Assembly: GCF_017873095.1 (NCBI RefSeq)
Contig: NZ_JAGGJU010000015.1
Coordinates: forward strand, 62,001 to 126,000
Origin: Heterorhizobium halophytocola
Lineage (GTDB): Bacteria > Pseudomonadota > Alphaproteobacteria > Rhizobiales > Rhizobiaceae
DNA: 64,000 nt
Direction of reading: 5' to 3'
Below, one piece after another: positions 19,451-27,852 of this stretch (position 1 is the stretch's first letter; every line of letters begins with the position of its first letter). A model generated the notes under the pieces. The model made no database searches and was not told the DNA's origin. It saw nothing but the letters and a program-made list of their open reading frames with translations. A program made the position numbers and the translations under genes.

Positions 19451-20539
19451 ATGACGGGTCTCGTACTGAAAGACATCCGCAAGAGCTACGGCCAGGTCAA
19501 GGTCATCCATGGCATCGACCTGGAGATCCAGCAGGGCGAATTCATCGTCTTCGTCGGTCCCTCCGGCTGCGGCAAGTCCACGCTGTTGCGGATGATCGCC
19601 GGGCTGGAGGATATCACCGGTGGCGAGATGTGGATCGACGACCTGAAGGTCAATGACGTGCCGCCCTCCAAGCGCGGCATCGCCATGGTCTTCCAGTCCT
19701 ATGCGCTCTACCCGCATATGACCGTCTACGACAACATGGCCTTCGGCATGCGTATTGCCGGCGAGAGCAAGGAAGAGATCGATCGCCGGGTCAATTCCGC
19801 CGCCGCCATCCTGCAGCTCGAACCCTATCTCGACCGTCTGCCCAAGGCCCTGTCGGGCGGCCAGCGCCAGCGCGTCGCGATCGGCCGCGCCATCTGCCGG
19901 GATCCCAAGGTCTTCCTGTTCGATGAGCCGCTCTCCAACCTCGACGCTGCCCTTCGCGTCGCAACCCGCATCGAGATCGCCAAGCTCAACGAGCAGATGG
20001 CAGACACGACGATGATCTACGTCACCCATGACCAGGTCGAGGCGATGACGCTGGCCGACCGGATCGTGGTGCTGTCGGCCGGCCGGATCGAGCAGGTCGG
20101 CCCGCCGCTCGAACTCTATGAGCGGCCCGCCAACCTGTTCGTTGCCCGCTTCATCGGCTCGCCGGCGATGAACATCCTGCCAGTGACGATCGAGGCGGCC
20201 GGCGGGAAGACGCAGGTGAAGCTTGCCGACGGCAGCACGGTGACGATGGATATTGCCACCGACCCGCAGGAGATCGGCAAATCCGCCAGTTTCGGCGTGC
20301 GCCCGGAGGACCTGACGATCGCGACCGGCGAGGCGTCGCTGTTCGAAGGCGTCGTCGAGATCGTCGAGCAACTCGGTGAAGTCACCATGCTTTACGTCAA
20401 GGGACCGGTGGAAGACGAGCCGATCGTGGTGAAGCTGCCGGGGATCATCAAGGTGACGAAGGGCGAGACGGTGAAATTTGCCGCCGATATCGACCGTTTG
20501 CACCTTTTCGACGCGGACGGGAAGAGCTACCAGAGATAG
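19451..20539 (+). CDS. aglK: Alpha-glucoside ABC transporter ATPase AglK
   Basis: MalK-type ATP-binding subunit of 362 residues. Walker A GPSGCGKS (about residues 35-42), Q-loop VFQSYALYPHM, signature LSGGQRQR, Walker B VFLFDEP and switch His in THDQVEAM are all intact. The C-terminal TOBE/OB domain (about 240-362) is present. It starts 17 bases after aglA and is followed by a terminator, so it is the last agl gene. Confidence 0.96.
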   Translation: MTGLVLKDIRKSYGQVKVIHGIDLEIQQGEFIVFVGPSGCGKSTLLRMIAGLEDITGGEMWIDDLKVNDVPPSKRGIAMVFQSYALYPHMTVYDNMAFGMRIAGESKEEIDRRVNSAAAILQLEPYLDRLPKALSGGQRQRVAIGRAICRDPKVFLFDEPLSNLDAALRVATRIEIAKLNEQMADTTMIYVTHDQVEAMTLADRIVVLSAGRIEQVGPPLELYERPANLFVARFIGSPAMNILPVTIEAAGGKTQVKLADGSTVTMDIATDPQEIGKSASFGVRPEDLTIATGEASLFEGVVEIVEQLGEVTMLYVKGPVEDEPIVVKLPGIIKVTKGETVKFAADIDRLHLFDADGKSYQR

Positions 20540-20560
20540 CTGATTTGCGAGGTCCTAATT

Positions 20561-20588
20561 TACCCCGTGAAAATGGGGTATTCTGATC
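20561..20588 (+). terminator. Terminator of the agl operon
   Basis: Stem TACCCC / GGGGTA with loop GTGAAAAT, followed by a T-rich tract (TTCTGATCTTT), 21 bases after the aglK stop. Confidence 0.7.
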
Positions 20589-20668
20589 TTTAGCACTCGC
20601 AATCGAACCATCTGTTAAATTTCAGGCGGTAGGCTGTGTGCTAAATAGAACGGAGGGTTGAGCATCAG

Positions 20669-21073
20669 ATGTCGGGGCTGAGCGGGGGGCATTTCCTGAA
20701 GCGCGAAGAGTCGTTCATGTATGATCGGGAAAACCGGTTCCGCATGGAAGAGACGATGAATGCCGGGCGTATCGAATTCACCGAGAAGGGCATGAGCCAT
20801 ATGGCGGCGCGGCGTTGCGACGTTATCGGCATTTCCCGCAGTGGTGCCATGCTCTCGCTCCTGACGCAGTTCAACCTGCCGCAGCAATTCTATCTCGACA
20901 TTCCCGACGCCCGTATCGCCAAGATCGGCAGCGTGGTGCTCAAGAGCTTCGCCAACAATACCGTCCAGATCCGCTTTCTGCGGCTGATAACCCAGAAGGA
21001 ACTGGACCGGATCTTCGTCTTCTCGACCCATCCTGCCCATCGCGACCGGGTTCTCGACGTCCGGACCTGGTAG
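20669..21073 (+). CDS. PilZ-domain-like protein
   Basis: 134 residues, no membrane segment. The central part (CDVIGISRSGAMLSLLTQF, then short beta-strand-like segments ending FANNTVQIRFLRL) resembles the PilZ beta-barrel with its S-x-x-G turn. The upstream Arg motif used for cyclic-di-GMP binding is not clearly present, so ligand binding is uncertain. The ATG at 20669 is preceded by GGAGGG; a second in-frame ATG at 20717 is possible. It is a lone gene between agl and an SDR gene. Confidence 0.6.
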   Translation: MSGLSGGHFLKREESFMYDRENRFRMEETMNAGRIEFTEKGMSHMAARRCDVIGISRSGAMLSLLTQFNLPQQFYLDIPDARIAKIGSVVLKSFANNTVQIRFLRLITQKELDRIFVFSTHPAHRDRVLDVRTW

Positions 21074-21302
21074 CGTCAACAGTCAAACCCGTCCTGACCC
21101 AGGACCCGCATCTTGAAGGATACCAGCGGCGCTCCCTGGGATCTTGTGCATTGCAGTGCCGATGGGGGGCCGGAAACGGCCTTGCGGCACTGTATAGAAG
21201 CCGGCGCACCGGGGGGTGGCGCCGGCTTCGCCTTTTCCGATTGAAATATCGGGGCCGCCCGTCGCATGATCCGATCTCGATCCAGCATGTGAGGAGAGCA
21301 AG

Positions 21303-22007
21303 ATGTCCGACACCAAGGTTGCCGTTATCACCGCAGGCGGAAGCGGCATGGGGGCGGCCGCTGCCCGACGCCTCGCCGCCGATGGCTTCACGGTCGCGAT
21401 CCTGTCCTCCTCCGGCAAGGGCGAGGTGCTGGCAGGCGAACTCGGCGGCATCGGCGTCACCGGTTCCAACCAGTCGAACGACGACCTGAAACGGCTGGTC
21501 GACCGGACCATGGATCGCTTCGGCCGGATCGATGTGCTCGTCAATAGCGCCGGCCATGGCCCCCGCGCGCCGGTCCTGGAGATCACCGACGAGGACTGGC
21601 ACAAGGGCATGGACGTCTATCTGCTGAACGTCGTCAGGCCGACGCGGCTGATCGCCCCGATCATGATCGGCCAGAAGCAGGGCTCGATCGTCAATATCTC
21701 GACGGCCTGGGCTTTCGAGCCGGCAGCGATGTTTCCGACCTCGGCCGTCTTCCGGGCCGGGCTTGCCGCCTATACCAAGCTGTTTGCCGACGCCCATGCC
21801 GGCGACAATGTGCGGATGAACAATGTGCTGCCCGGCTGGATCGACAGCCTGCCGGAGCTGGGCGAACGTCGCGACCAGGTGCCCATGGGCCGCTACGGAA
21901 CCTCGCAGGAGATCGCCGCGACCATCGCTTTTCTCTGTTCGCATGGGGCCGGCTATATCACCGGACAGAACCTGAAGGTGGACGGCGGGTTGATGCGCGG
22001 CGTCTGA
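21303..22007 (+). CDS. SDR-family protein with degenerate catalytic motif
   Basis: 234 residues with a Rossmann fold: glycine-rich TAGGSGMGAAAA (about residues 10-21), NSAGHG around residue 80 and the C-terminal YITGQNLKVDGG. The serine in NISTAW is kept, but the YxxxK pair is replaced by Phe144 and Ala148 (MFPTSAVFRAG). The protein may therefore bind NAD(P) without classical SDR chemistry, or use Tyr/Lys later in AAYTK. Preceded by GAGGAGAG. Substrate unknown. Confidence 0.88.
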   Translation: MSDTKVAVITAGGSGMGAAAARRLAADGFTVAILSSSGKGEVLAGELGGIGVTGSNQSNDDLKRLVDRTMDRFGRIDVLVNSAGHGPRAPVLEITDEDWHKGMDVYLLNVVRPTRLIAPIMIGQKQGSIVNISTAWAFEPAAMFPTSAVFRAGLAAYTKLFADAHAGDNVRMNNVLPGWIDSLPELGERRDQVPMGRYGTSQEIAATIAFLCSHGAGYITGQNLKVDGGLMRGV

Positions 22008-22246
22008 GCGGGCGCGGCGCGGCCTGCCTTCCCTGGACGGGCATTTCCGCCGCCAGAGTTTGGGCTAAGTGTTTTACAGGTGAATTTCAAGAGGTTGCTG
22101 TCTTTGTAGCGTCGCCGCCAAACAGCGGTGGCGAACGCGTCTGTAAAGACTTTTTAAAGCCTTGCGGCAAGTGCATAGCGGCCTTGCCGCTGTTCTGCCA
22201 CATCCTCGCCCATTTGTTCTTCCTAAAATATATCCCGACTCGTAAA

Positions 22247-22265
22247 GAACTTGGTTACCAAGTTC
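22247..22265. promoter_or_regulatory. Palindrome upstream of the Tlde1-domain gene
   Basis: Inverted repeat GAACTTGG-TTA-CCAAGTTC, 124 bases before the start codon, within a 381-base gene-free stretch (22008-22388). This could be an operator for an unidentified regulator. Apart from this dyad and an AT-rich patch at about 22220-22235, I see nothing in the stretch. Confidence 0.45.
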
Positions 22266-22388
22266 CTTCATTGTTTACGTGTCCGGTCGATGGGGACAAT
22301 GGCTTCATGAAGTATCGGATCGGCTTTTCGACCCGGCGGGCGACCGCTGGCGAGGGCTGGAATGGGATTGTAAGGATACGAGGTTAGT

Positions 22389-23723
22389 ATGGCGTCCTCG
22401 AAAGTAGTCAGCCGCAGCGCAGGTGCTGCCGGCCGGTCCGTTTCCGTGCGCGGAAAAAGCGGCCTGCCCAAGAGCACGACGGTTGTCGGCGGCGGCATCG
22501 CGGCCTGCCTGGTGCTGGGCCTCACCGTCACGGCGATGTTCAGTCTGGGCGCCAAGCCCGGAACACTTGCCGGTGATCAGGGCGCCAGTCTGGCGATGAG
22601 CCTGGGCGGTGCCCCGTCCCTTGCCCGCGACGATCGCAAGGCCCCGCGCCGCATTATCCGTGCCGATGACCGCGAAGAAGCGGCCGCCCGCATGATGGCC
22701 GCCGTCATAGCAACCGACGATCCGGCCATTGCCGTCCTGCCGGGCGACATGCGGCTGTCGTCGGTGGACAAGTCGACCCGACCGGCGCGACGAAGCGTGC
22801 TTGCGGACCACGCCAATGTGGCTCTCCTGCAGGAAGCCCTTAAAGATGCCGCACAGGAGCGCGCCGCGCGCCTTGCTCTGGTGGCGGAACTTGGCAGATC
22901 CAACAAGACGCTGTCGCAGCAGATGCTGGCAGACGCCATGGACAGGGATAACGCCGAGAGTGACGATACGGTTCCCACCTCCCAGATGCTTGCCTATGCG
23001 CCGTCCGCCGGCGCCCAGCAGGTGATGACGGACGAGGCGCAGGAGCGCTTCGGCTCGATCATGGGCGAGGGCACCGACGACGGCGTGGACGCCGAGGCCG
23101 AAGCCGGCCTTCTGCCGGACGACGACGACATTCCGCTGCCGATGGACAAGCCCGAGCTTGCCACGGTCATGCCGCCGAAGACGCTGATCCCGTCGACCGC
23201 GCTGCCGTCCAATGTCGCGCCGCTGAAGCCCGACAGCCCGGTGGTCGAGGAAGACGAGAAGCGGCCGTCGCTGTTCGGTTCGCTGTTCGGCAAGAAGACG
23301 ACTTTGCCCGGCCGTGGCAGCCGGATCGCCGTCTACGACATCTCGTCGAAAGTGGTCTACATGCCCAATGGCGAGAAGCTCGAAGCCCATTCCGGCCGCG
23401 CCGGGATGAAGGACAATCCGCGATACAGCCATATCAAGAACACCGGCCCGACGCCGCCGAACGTCTACAAGCTGCGCATGCGTGAATCGCTGTTCCACGG
23501 CGTCGAGGCGATCCGCATGCTGCCGGTCGGTACCAGCCCGATGCACGGCCGCAACGGCATTCTGACGCATTCCTATCTGCGCCGGATCCCGGGCGATTCC
23601 TCCGGCTGCATCGCCTTCGCGAACTATCCGAAATTCCTCAACGCCTTCAAGCGCGGCGAGGTGACGAAGATCATCGTCGTGCCGAGCATCAACAAGCTGC
23701 CGAGCTATCTGGCGATGCTCTGA
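22389..23723 (+). CDS. Membrane-anchored Tlde1/DUF2778 (L,D-transpeptidase-like) protein
   Basis: 444 residues: a basic N-terminus, one membrane helix (about residues 30-53), a long low-complexity linker (about 55-305) and a C-terminal DUF2778/Tlde1 domain (about 310-444). That domain shows HSGRAGMKDNPRYSHI, NTGPTPPNVYKLR, LFHGVEAIRMLPV and the HSYLRRIPGDSSGCIAF segment carrying the His and Cys expected of an L,D-transpeptidase-type active site. Tlde1 proteins in enterobacteria are type VI effectors acting on peptidoglycan; here the membrane anchor and absence of T6SS genes suggest a housekeeping cell-wall role. Monocistronic, ended by a bidirectional terminator. Confidence 0.85.
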   Translation: MASSKVVSRSAGAAGRSVSVRGKSGLPKSTTVVGGGIAACLVLGLTVTAMFSLGAKPGTLAGDQGASLAMSLGGAPSLARDDRKAPRRIIRADDREEAAARMMAAVIATDDPAIAVLPGDMRLSSVDKSTRPARRSVLADHANVALLQEALKDAAQERAARLALVAELGRSNKTLSQQMLADAMDRDNAESDDTVPTSQMLAYAPSAGAQQVMTDEAQERFGSIMGEGTDDGVDAEAEAGLLPDDDDIPLPMDKPELATVMPPKTLIPSTALPSNVAPLKPDSPVVEEDEKRPSLFGSLFGKKTTLPGRGSRIAVYDISSKVVYMPNGEKLEAHSGRAGMKDNPRYSHIKNTGPTPPNVYKLRMRESLFHGVEAIRMLPVGTSPMHGRNGILTHSYLRRIPGDSSGCIAFANYPKFLNAFKRGEVTKIIVVPSINKLPSYLAML

Positions 23724-23749
23724 GGCCGCCAGGCGCGCAGGAAGAGACC

Positions 23750-23788
23750 AAAGGCCGGTCCTGGACATCACGTCCATGGCCGGCCTTT
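23750..23788. terminator. Bidirectional terminator
   Basis: Long stem AAAGGCCGG / CCGGCCTTT with an inner TGGAC / GTCCA pair, between two convergent genes. The right arm lies inside the last codons of the minus-strand gene. Confidence 0.7.
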
Positions 23789-24139
23789 CAGTTTGCGCTC
23801 GAAGTGGTCGTTGCAGGCCGACATGCCCAGAGCCTCGTCGATTGCGGCGAGGATCAGGGCGTATTCGCGGTCCGGCTGACCCCGTTCTGCCGCGACGCAA
23901 ATCGGCAGGCGCGCGCGCAGGTCGCTCTTGATGCCGACCAGCGCGCGCGCCTTGGCGGCCATCTCCAGATGCGGGCTTGGTACCATCGGGCCGGTGCAAC
24001 TGCCATCCCGGCGGCATTTGCGGATGCGGCAGGTCGAGACTTCCCCCTCGTGAACGGCGGCCAGCCGGGCCCGCCATTCATGATAGCGGCAAAGCCTGCG
24101 CTCGACCTCGCTCACGTCGGGTGTGGGGTCTTCGGTCAT
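23768..24139 (-). CDS. Small Cys/Arg-rich hypothetical protein
   Basis: 123 residues starting MTEDPTPDVSEVERR. The ATG at 24139 is preceded by AAAGGAGA, while a longer upstream start has no such site. The segment CRIRKCRRDGSCTG holds three Cys in a 14-residue basic stretch, possibly a small metal site. No known family is recognised. The rest is mainly helical, with an additional Cys in SACNDHF near the C-terminus and one in LPICVAAERG. Confidence 0.7.
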   Translation of the reverse strand: MTEDPTPDVSEVERRLCRYHEWRARLAAVHEGEVSTCRIRKCRRDGSCTGPMVPSPHLEMAAKARALVGIKSDLRARLPICVAAERGQPDREYALILAAIDEALGMSACNDHFERKLKGRPWT

Positions 24140-24255
24140 GCGGGCATCTCCTTTCCAGCTCCCGGGATTTTCAATTGGCCAGGCGGCTGCGTTCACGCGC
24201 GCCGCTCGGCACCGTGGCATGCGCATTTTCGGTGTCTCTCCGATATGAGAGACGG

Positions 24256-24314
24256 ACGGGGCGCCTTCGGCTGCCGCGTTAAGTAATTAAATAAGACACC
24301 CGCAGGCGCCCCGT
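24256..24314. repeat. 10-base inverted repeat flanking an AT-rich loop
   Basis: ACGGGGCGCC at 24256-24265 and GGCGCCCCGT at 24305-24314, perfectly complementary, enclosing 39 bases with TTAAGTAATTAAATAAG. It could be a stem of a structured RNA or a regulatory dyad. Confidence 0.6.
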
Positions 24315-24643
24315 TCGGTGTTCTTGTGCCGGTGCTGTGCGATCCCTCTGCGCGGATCCGGTGCCTTTTCCAGGGACGGTGCTCATCGGGGCGCTACCCC
24401 CTTGGGACGTGTCAGGTCCGGCACCGCGAAAGCCGGGAAACCCCGACAGTCACCGGTCATGTCATGTGTGCCCCACAGGCACGCCCCGCCTGCAGTCAGG
24501 CGAGAGGGAGATCCGTCAACACGCGGCCCCTGGCATCGCGGTCCACGTCATCGACCACGCCCCCAAGGCACCGGCCCCGCCTCGCCGGCGACGTTCACCG
24601 GTGTATCCGAGGGCGGGACGGGTTGAGTGTGGCACGGGGCGAT

Positions 24644-24692
24644 GGGGCGGGGAAAACGGGGCGGGTTTTTTGTGGGGGCTGGGTTGGTGGGG
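24644..24692 (+). other. Potential G-quadruplex region
   Basis: Six runs of three to five G on the plus strand (24644-24647, 24649-24652, 24658-24661, 24663-24665, 24674-24678 and 24681-24683), followed by GGGG at 24689-24692, with loops of 1-8 bases. Confidence 0.55.
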
Positions 24693-24800
24693 TGCGGTTG
24701 ATGCGAGGCTCGGGAGGCAGGTTTTGGCTGCGTGCGGGGAGGAGGAAAGTGTGGCGGGCGGTGAGACCGCCGGCAAATGCGCCAGAGACAGCCCACCGGC

Positions 24801-24833
24801 TAACGCTTGGTTTTTGCGGGATTACCAGCGTTA
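24801..24833. other. Hairpin with one bulge
   Basis: TAACGCTTGGT against ACCAGCGTTA, ten pairs with one bulged T and a 12-base loop, in the non-coding block. Confidence 0.5.
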
Positions 24834-25010
24834 AACGCCATCGCTTGCGCTGACAGCGAACCAGCGCGGCGTGGCTCTTTTCCTGCTGGCGGTGAGACGA
24901 TCCGGGCAGCGAGATGAGAGCGAGGAAAAATCGCTGTCACCGAGATTTTTCGGTTTTGATTTTCCCCGTCGTCGGCGCCTGTGGCATGGCCCCGCGGCTT
25001 GTGCGACGTG

Positions 25011-25144
25011 ACCCTCCCCCTTGTGGGGAGGGTCGGAGCGCAGCGACGGGGAGGGGTATTGGGTTCAGCGGGCGCAGGGCGAGGAGATGTCGGGCGCGTG
25101 CCGCAGCAAAGACCCCGCCCCAGCCCTCCCCAAAAGAGGGAGGG
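25011..25144. repeat. Pair of CCCTCCC/GGGAGGG palindromes (Rhizobiales-type intergenic repeat)
   Basis: First hairpin ACCCTCCCC / GGGGAGGGT (25011-25033, 5-base loop); second CCCTCCC / GGGAGGG (25124-25144, 7-base loop), separated by about 90 bases including GGAGCGCAGCGACGGGGAGG. From memory, the CCCTCCCC-AAGGGGAGGG plus AGCGCAGCGACGG combination recurs between genes in many Rhizobiales genomes. It ends about 115 bases before the chemoreceptor stop codon. Confidence 0.55.
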
Positions 25145-25260
25145 AGCGCGTCGGCGGGATGGGCGTGGGGCTCGGCGTATTCCCGGGGCGACCGCCGGTC
25201 AGGGCCGGGGATGTGGATGCCGGATGGGGGAGGACGGCAGGACGCCGGCGGCGTCCCGGC

Positions 25261-27129
25261 TCAGAACTCTTCCCACTGGTCCTGCTTCAGCGCGGTATTG
25301 CCGACGGAGGCGATAGATCTGCCGCGGGGGTGGCTTGCCGCATCGGGGAGGGCCGGAGGAGCTGCGGCGGGACGCAGGGTCGGGGCGGATGGGTGCACCG
25401 GTGCTTTGGCGACCTCCGGTCGGCCGCGGTTGGCGGCGTGGCTGGGGTCGGCGGCGGGCGAATCCGGTTCGCGGATTACCTTGCGACGGTTGAGCCGGAA
25501 ACGCTTGACCAGTTCCTCGAGCTTGGCAGCGCCCGTCGACAGCGCATCGCTGATGGAGGCGGTGGTCGTGACCATGCTGGCATTTTTCTGGGTGACCTGG
25601 TCGAGCGAGTTGATCGCCGAATTGATCTCGATGAGGCTGCGGCTCTGTTCGGCCGATGCGGTGGCGATCGCTTCGATATTGACGTCGATCGTTTCGACGA
25701 AACTGCCGATGCGGCCGAGGGCGGTGCCGGTCTCGCCGACCAGCCGCACACCGTCCTTCACCTCATTGGTGGAGTTCTGGATCAGCTGCTTGATCTCCTT
25801 GGCGGCATTGGCCGAGCGCTGGGCGAGTTCGCGCACTTCCTGGGCGACGACGGCAAAACCCTTGCCGGCGTCCCCGGCGCGGGCAGCCTCGACACCGGCG
25901 TTCAGCGCCAGAAGATTGGTCTGGAAGGCGATCTCGTCGATCACGCCGATGATGTTGGCGATCTCGTTGGAGGCGCCGTCGATCCGCTGCATGGCGCTGA
26001 CCGCCTCTGCGACGACCTTGCCCGATTCGGTGGCGGCGGCGCGCGCCTCGCGGGCGACGGTGCGGGTCTCCTCGGTCCGCCCGCTGGATTCGCGCACGGT
26101 GACGGTGATCTGTTCGAGCGCGGCGGATGCCTCTTCGAGCGCGGCTGCCTGCTGTTCCGAGCGATGGGCGAGCTCGTTGGCGCTGTCGCGCATCTCGTCG
26201 CTGCGCTTGGAGACAAGGCTGGTCTCGGTCATGACCTCGACCAGGGTCTCCTGGAAGCGGCCGATCGAGGTGTTGAAATGCTGGCGCAGGTGATCGAAGG
26301 TCGGGATGAATTTTTCGTCGATGGTGATGCGGATATTGCTCTCGGCCAGCCGTTCGAGGCCGGCGGCGATCTCCTTCAGCGCATTGACCCGGCCGGTGAC
26401 ATCGGTGGCGAACTTGACCACCTTCACCACCTTGCCGTCCTCGTTGAGGATCGGATTATAGGTCGCCTGGATAAAGACCTGCGCGCCGTCCTTGCGCAGC
26501 CGCAGGAACTCGTCGCTCTTGAACTCGCCGGTGGCCAGGTCGTGCCAGAAGGTCTTGTATTCCGGGCTTTCGGCATAGTCCCTCTGGCAGAAGATCCGGT
26601 GATGCTTGCCGGCGAGCTCGTCGAGCGTGTAGCCGAGGGTGTCGAGGAAATTGGCATTGGCCGTCAGGATCGTGCCATCCGGCTTGAACTCGATTACCGC
26701 CTGGGCACGCGACAGGGCGTCCAGCTTGCCGCTGCTGTCGAGCGCGGCTTCCTTCTCTGCGGTGATGTCGGTCGCGAACTTGACGACCTTGTAGGGCTTG
26801 CCGCGGCGAAACACCGGGTTGTAGGTGGCCTCGACCCAGATCGGGTCGCCCGATTTGGTGAAGCGCTTGTACTGCCCCTGGTCGTATTCGCCCTTGCCGA
26901 GCTTTTGCCAGAATGCCCGGTAAGCGGGTGACGCCGCTTCCTCGGGCGACACGAAGATCCGGTGATGCTTGCCGACGATCTCCTCCGGTCCGTAGCCGAG
27001 CGCCTTGCAGAAGTTCTCGTTGGCCCGAAGGATCGTGCCGTCGAGATTGAACTCGATGACGGCCTGCGAGCGGCTGATGGCATCCAGAACGGCAAGCGCA
27101 TCGGATCCGCCGGGAGTGAGAAAGCTCAT
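25261..27129 (-). CDS. Soluble PAS-PAS methyl-accepting chemotaxis protein with CheR tether
   Basis: 622 residues with no membrane helix. Two tandem PAS domains (about residues 10-125 and 130-250, each with a GKHHRIF segment) are followed by a short HAMP-like helix pair and the MCP signalling domain with the invariant hairpin EIAFQTNLLALNAGVEAARAGD (about residues 395-420). A proline/alanine-rich tail ends in QWEEF, matching the WxxF-type pentapeptide that tethers CheR/CheB. Likely cytoplasmic energy or redox sensing; the PAS ligand is unknown. A paralogue lies at 27853-29637. Confidence 0.93.
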   Translation of the reverse strand: MSFLTPGGSDALAVLDAISRSQAVIEFNLDGTILRANENFCKALGYGPEEIVGKHHRIFVSPEEAASPAYRAFWQKLGKGEYDQGQYKRFTKSGDPIWVEATYNPVFRRGKPYKVVKFATDITAEKEAALDSSGKLDALSRAQAVIEFKPDGTILTANANFLDTLGYTLDELAGKHHRIFCQRDYAESPEYKTFWHDLATGEFKSDEFLRLRKDGAQVFIQATYNPILNEDGKVVKVVKFATDVTGRVNALKEIAAGLERLAESNIRITIDEKFIPTFDHLRQHFNTSIGRFQETLVEVMTETSLVSKRSDEMRDSANELAHRSEQQAAALEEASAALEQITVTVRESSGRTEETRTVAREARAAATESGKVVAEAVSAMQRIDGASNEIANIIGVIDEIAFQTNLLALNAGVEAARAGDAGKGFAVVAQEVRELAQRSANAAKEIKQLIQNSTNEVKDGVRLVGETGTALGRIGSFVETIDVNIEAIATASAEQSRSLIEINSAINSLDQVTQKNASMVTTTASISDALSTGAAKLEELVKRFRLNRRKVIREPDSPAADPSHAANRGRPEVAKAPVHPSAPTLRPAAAPPALPDAASHPRGRSIASVGNTALKQDQWEEF

Positions 27130-27315
27130 GGATTTCCTCCGAAAGAGTGACCCGTTCGTTTTAATGCGGAATAACTAATGAACGCATAACGCGAAAGATC
27201 CGAGATCCGATAGTCTGTCGTGCCGACCCGGGACGGCGATCGGGAGGGAACCGACCCGCGGGCGAGCGGGTTCTGCCTGTGATCTTCAACCACAATCGCA
27301 ACAGGAGAAAACACC

Positions 27316-27747
27316 ATGGCCATCAAGAAATACGGCTCGGCGGAATGGAACGGCGGTCTGAAGGACGGCAAGGGCAAGATCTCGACCGAGAGCGGCGCAT
27401 TGAAGGCGCAGCCCTATGGCTTCAACACCCGGTTCGACGGGGCGGTCGGCACCAATCCGGAAGAGCTGATCGGTGCGGCCCACGCCGCCTGCTTCTCGAT
27501 GGCGCTGTCGAAGGCGCTGGAAGACAATGGCCAGAAGGCCGAGAGCATCGAGACCAAGGCGACCGTGTCGCTGGAGCAGAAGGGCGGCGGGTTCGAGATC
27601 ACCGGCATCGCGCTGAGCCTGAAGGGCGTCGTGCCCGGCCTCGACGAGGCGACCTTCAAGAAGCTTGCCGAGGAAACCAAGAGCGGCTGCCCGGTGTCGA
27701 AGGCACTGTCGGCGGTGCCGATGACGCTGGACGTCACCTTCGGCTGA
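27316..27747 (+). CDS. OsmC-family peroxiredoxin
   Basis: 143 residues. The two catalytic cysteines of OsmC/Ohr proteins are Cys59 (AHAACFSMAL) and Cys125 (KSGCPVSKAL). Reduces organic peroxides in the cytoplasm. The N-terminal AEWNGGLKDGKG is typical of the OsmC branch, more than of Ohr. Preceded by ACAGGAG. Monocistronic between two minus-strand chemoreceptor genes. Confidence 0.93.
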   Translation: MAIKKYGSAEWNGGLKDGKGKISTESGALKAQPYGFNTRFDGAVGTNPEELIGAAHAACFSMALSKALEDNGQKAESIETKATVSLEQKGGGFEITGIALSLKGVVPGLDEATFKKLAEETKSGCPVSKALSAVPMTLDVTFG

Positions 27748-27784
27748 GGCTGAGGCTGAAGCATGGCCTTTCCGGATCATCAAA

Positions 27785-27820
27785 AAAGGCGGGGACCTGC
27801 TTGAGGTCCCCGCCTTTGTT
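27785..27820. terminator. Bidirectional terminator between osmC and the chemoreceptor
   Basis: Perfect 13-base stem AAAGGCGGGGACC / GGTCCCCGCCTTT with loop TGCTTGA, A-rich on the left and T-rich on the right, between convergent genes. Confidence 0.9.
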
Positions 27821-27852
27821 CTGTCTGTCTGTCGGTGTGGCCGCGGCGGGCC

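Larger units (their letters stand above)
24140..25260. other. 1.1-kb non-coding block
   Basis: No reading frame here combines a ribosome site, coding-like codon use and a recognisable protein. Long open frames exist in several phases, as expected in very GC-rich DNA. The block contains a 10-base inverted repeat (24256-24314), clustered short hairpins (24330-24510), a run of G-tracts (24644-24692), a hairpin (24801-24833) and two CCCTCCC-type palindromes (25011-25144). Confidence 0.7.

Noticed and set aside
24380..24440. Possible signal recognition particle RNA because of GTCAGGTCCGG
   Set aside because: The diagnostic GGAAGGAAGCAGCC loop that should follow is absent, so the match is coincidental.
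24318..24853. Overlapping plus- and minus-strand frames of 80-175 codons
   Set aside because: Pro/Arg/Gly-rich, in several phases at once, no start context and no recognisable family.
24914..26931. Long plus-strand frames running from the non-coding block over the PAS-PAS receptor
   Set aside because: Most of their length is antisense to a clear chemoreceptor; the upstream part has no ribosome site or domain.
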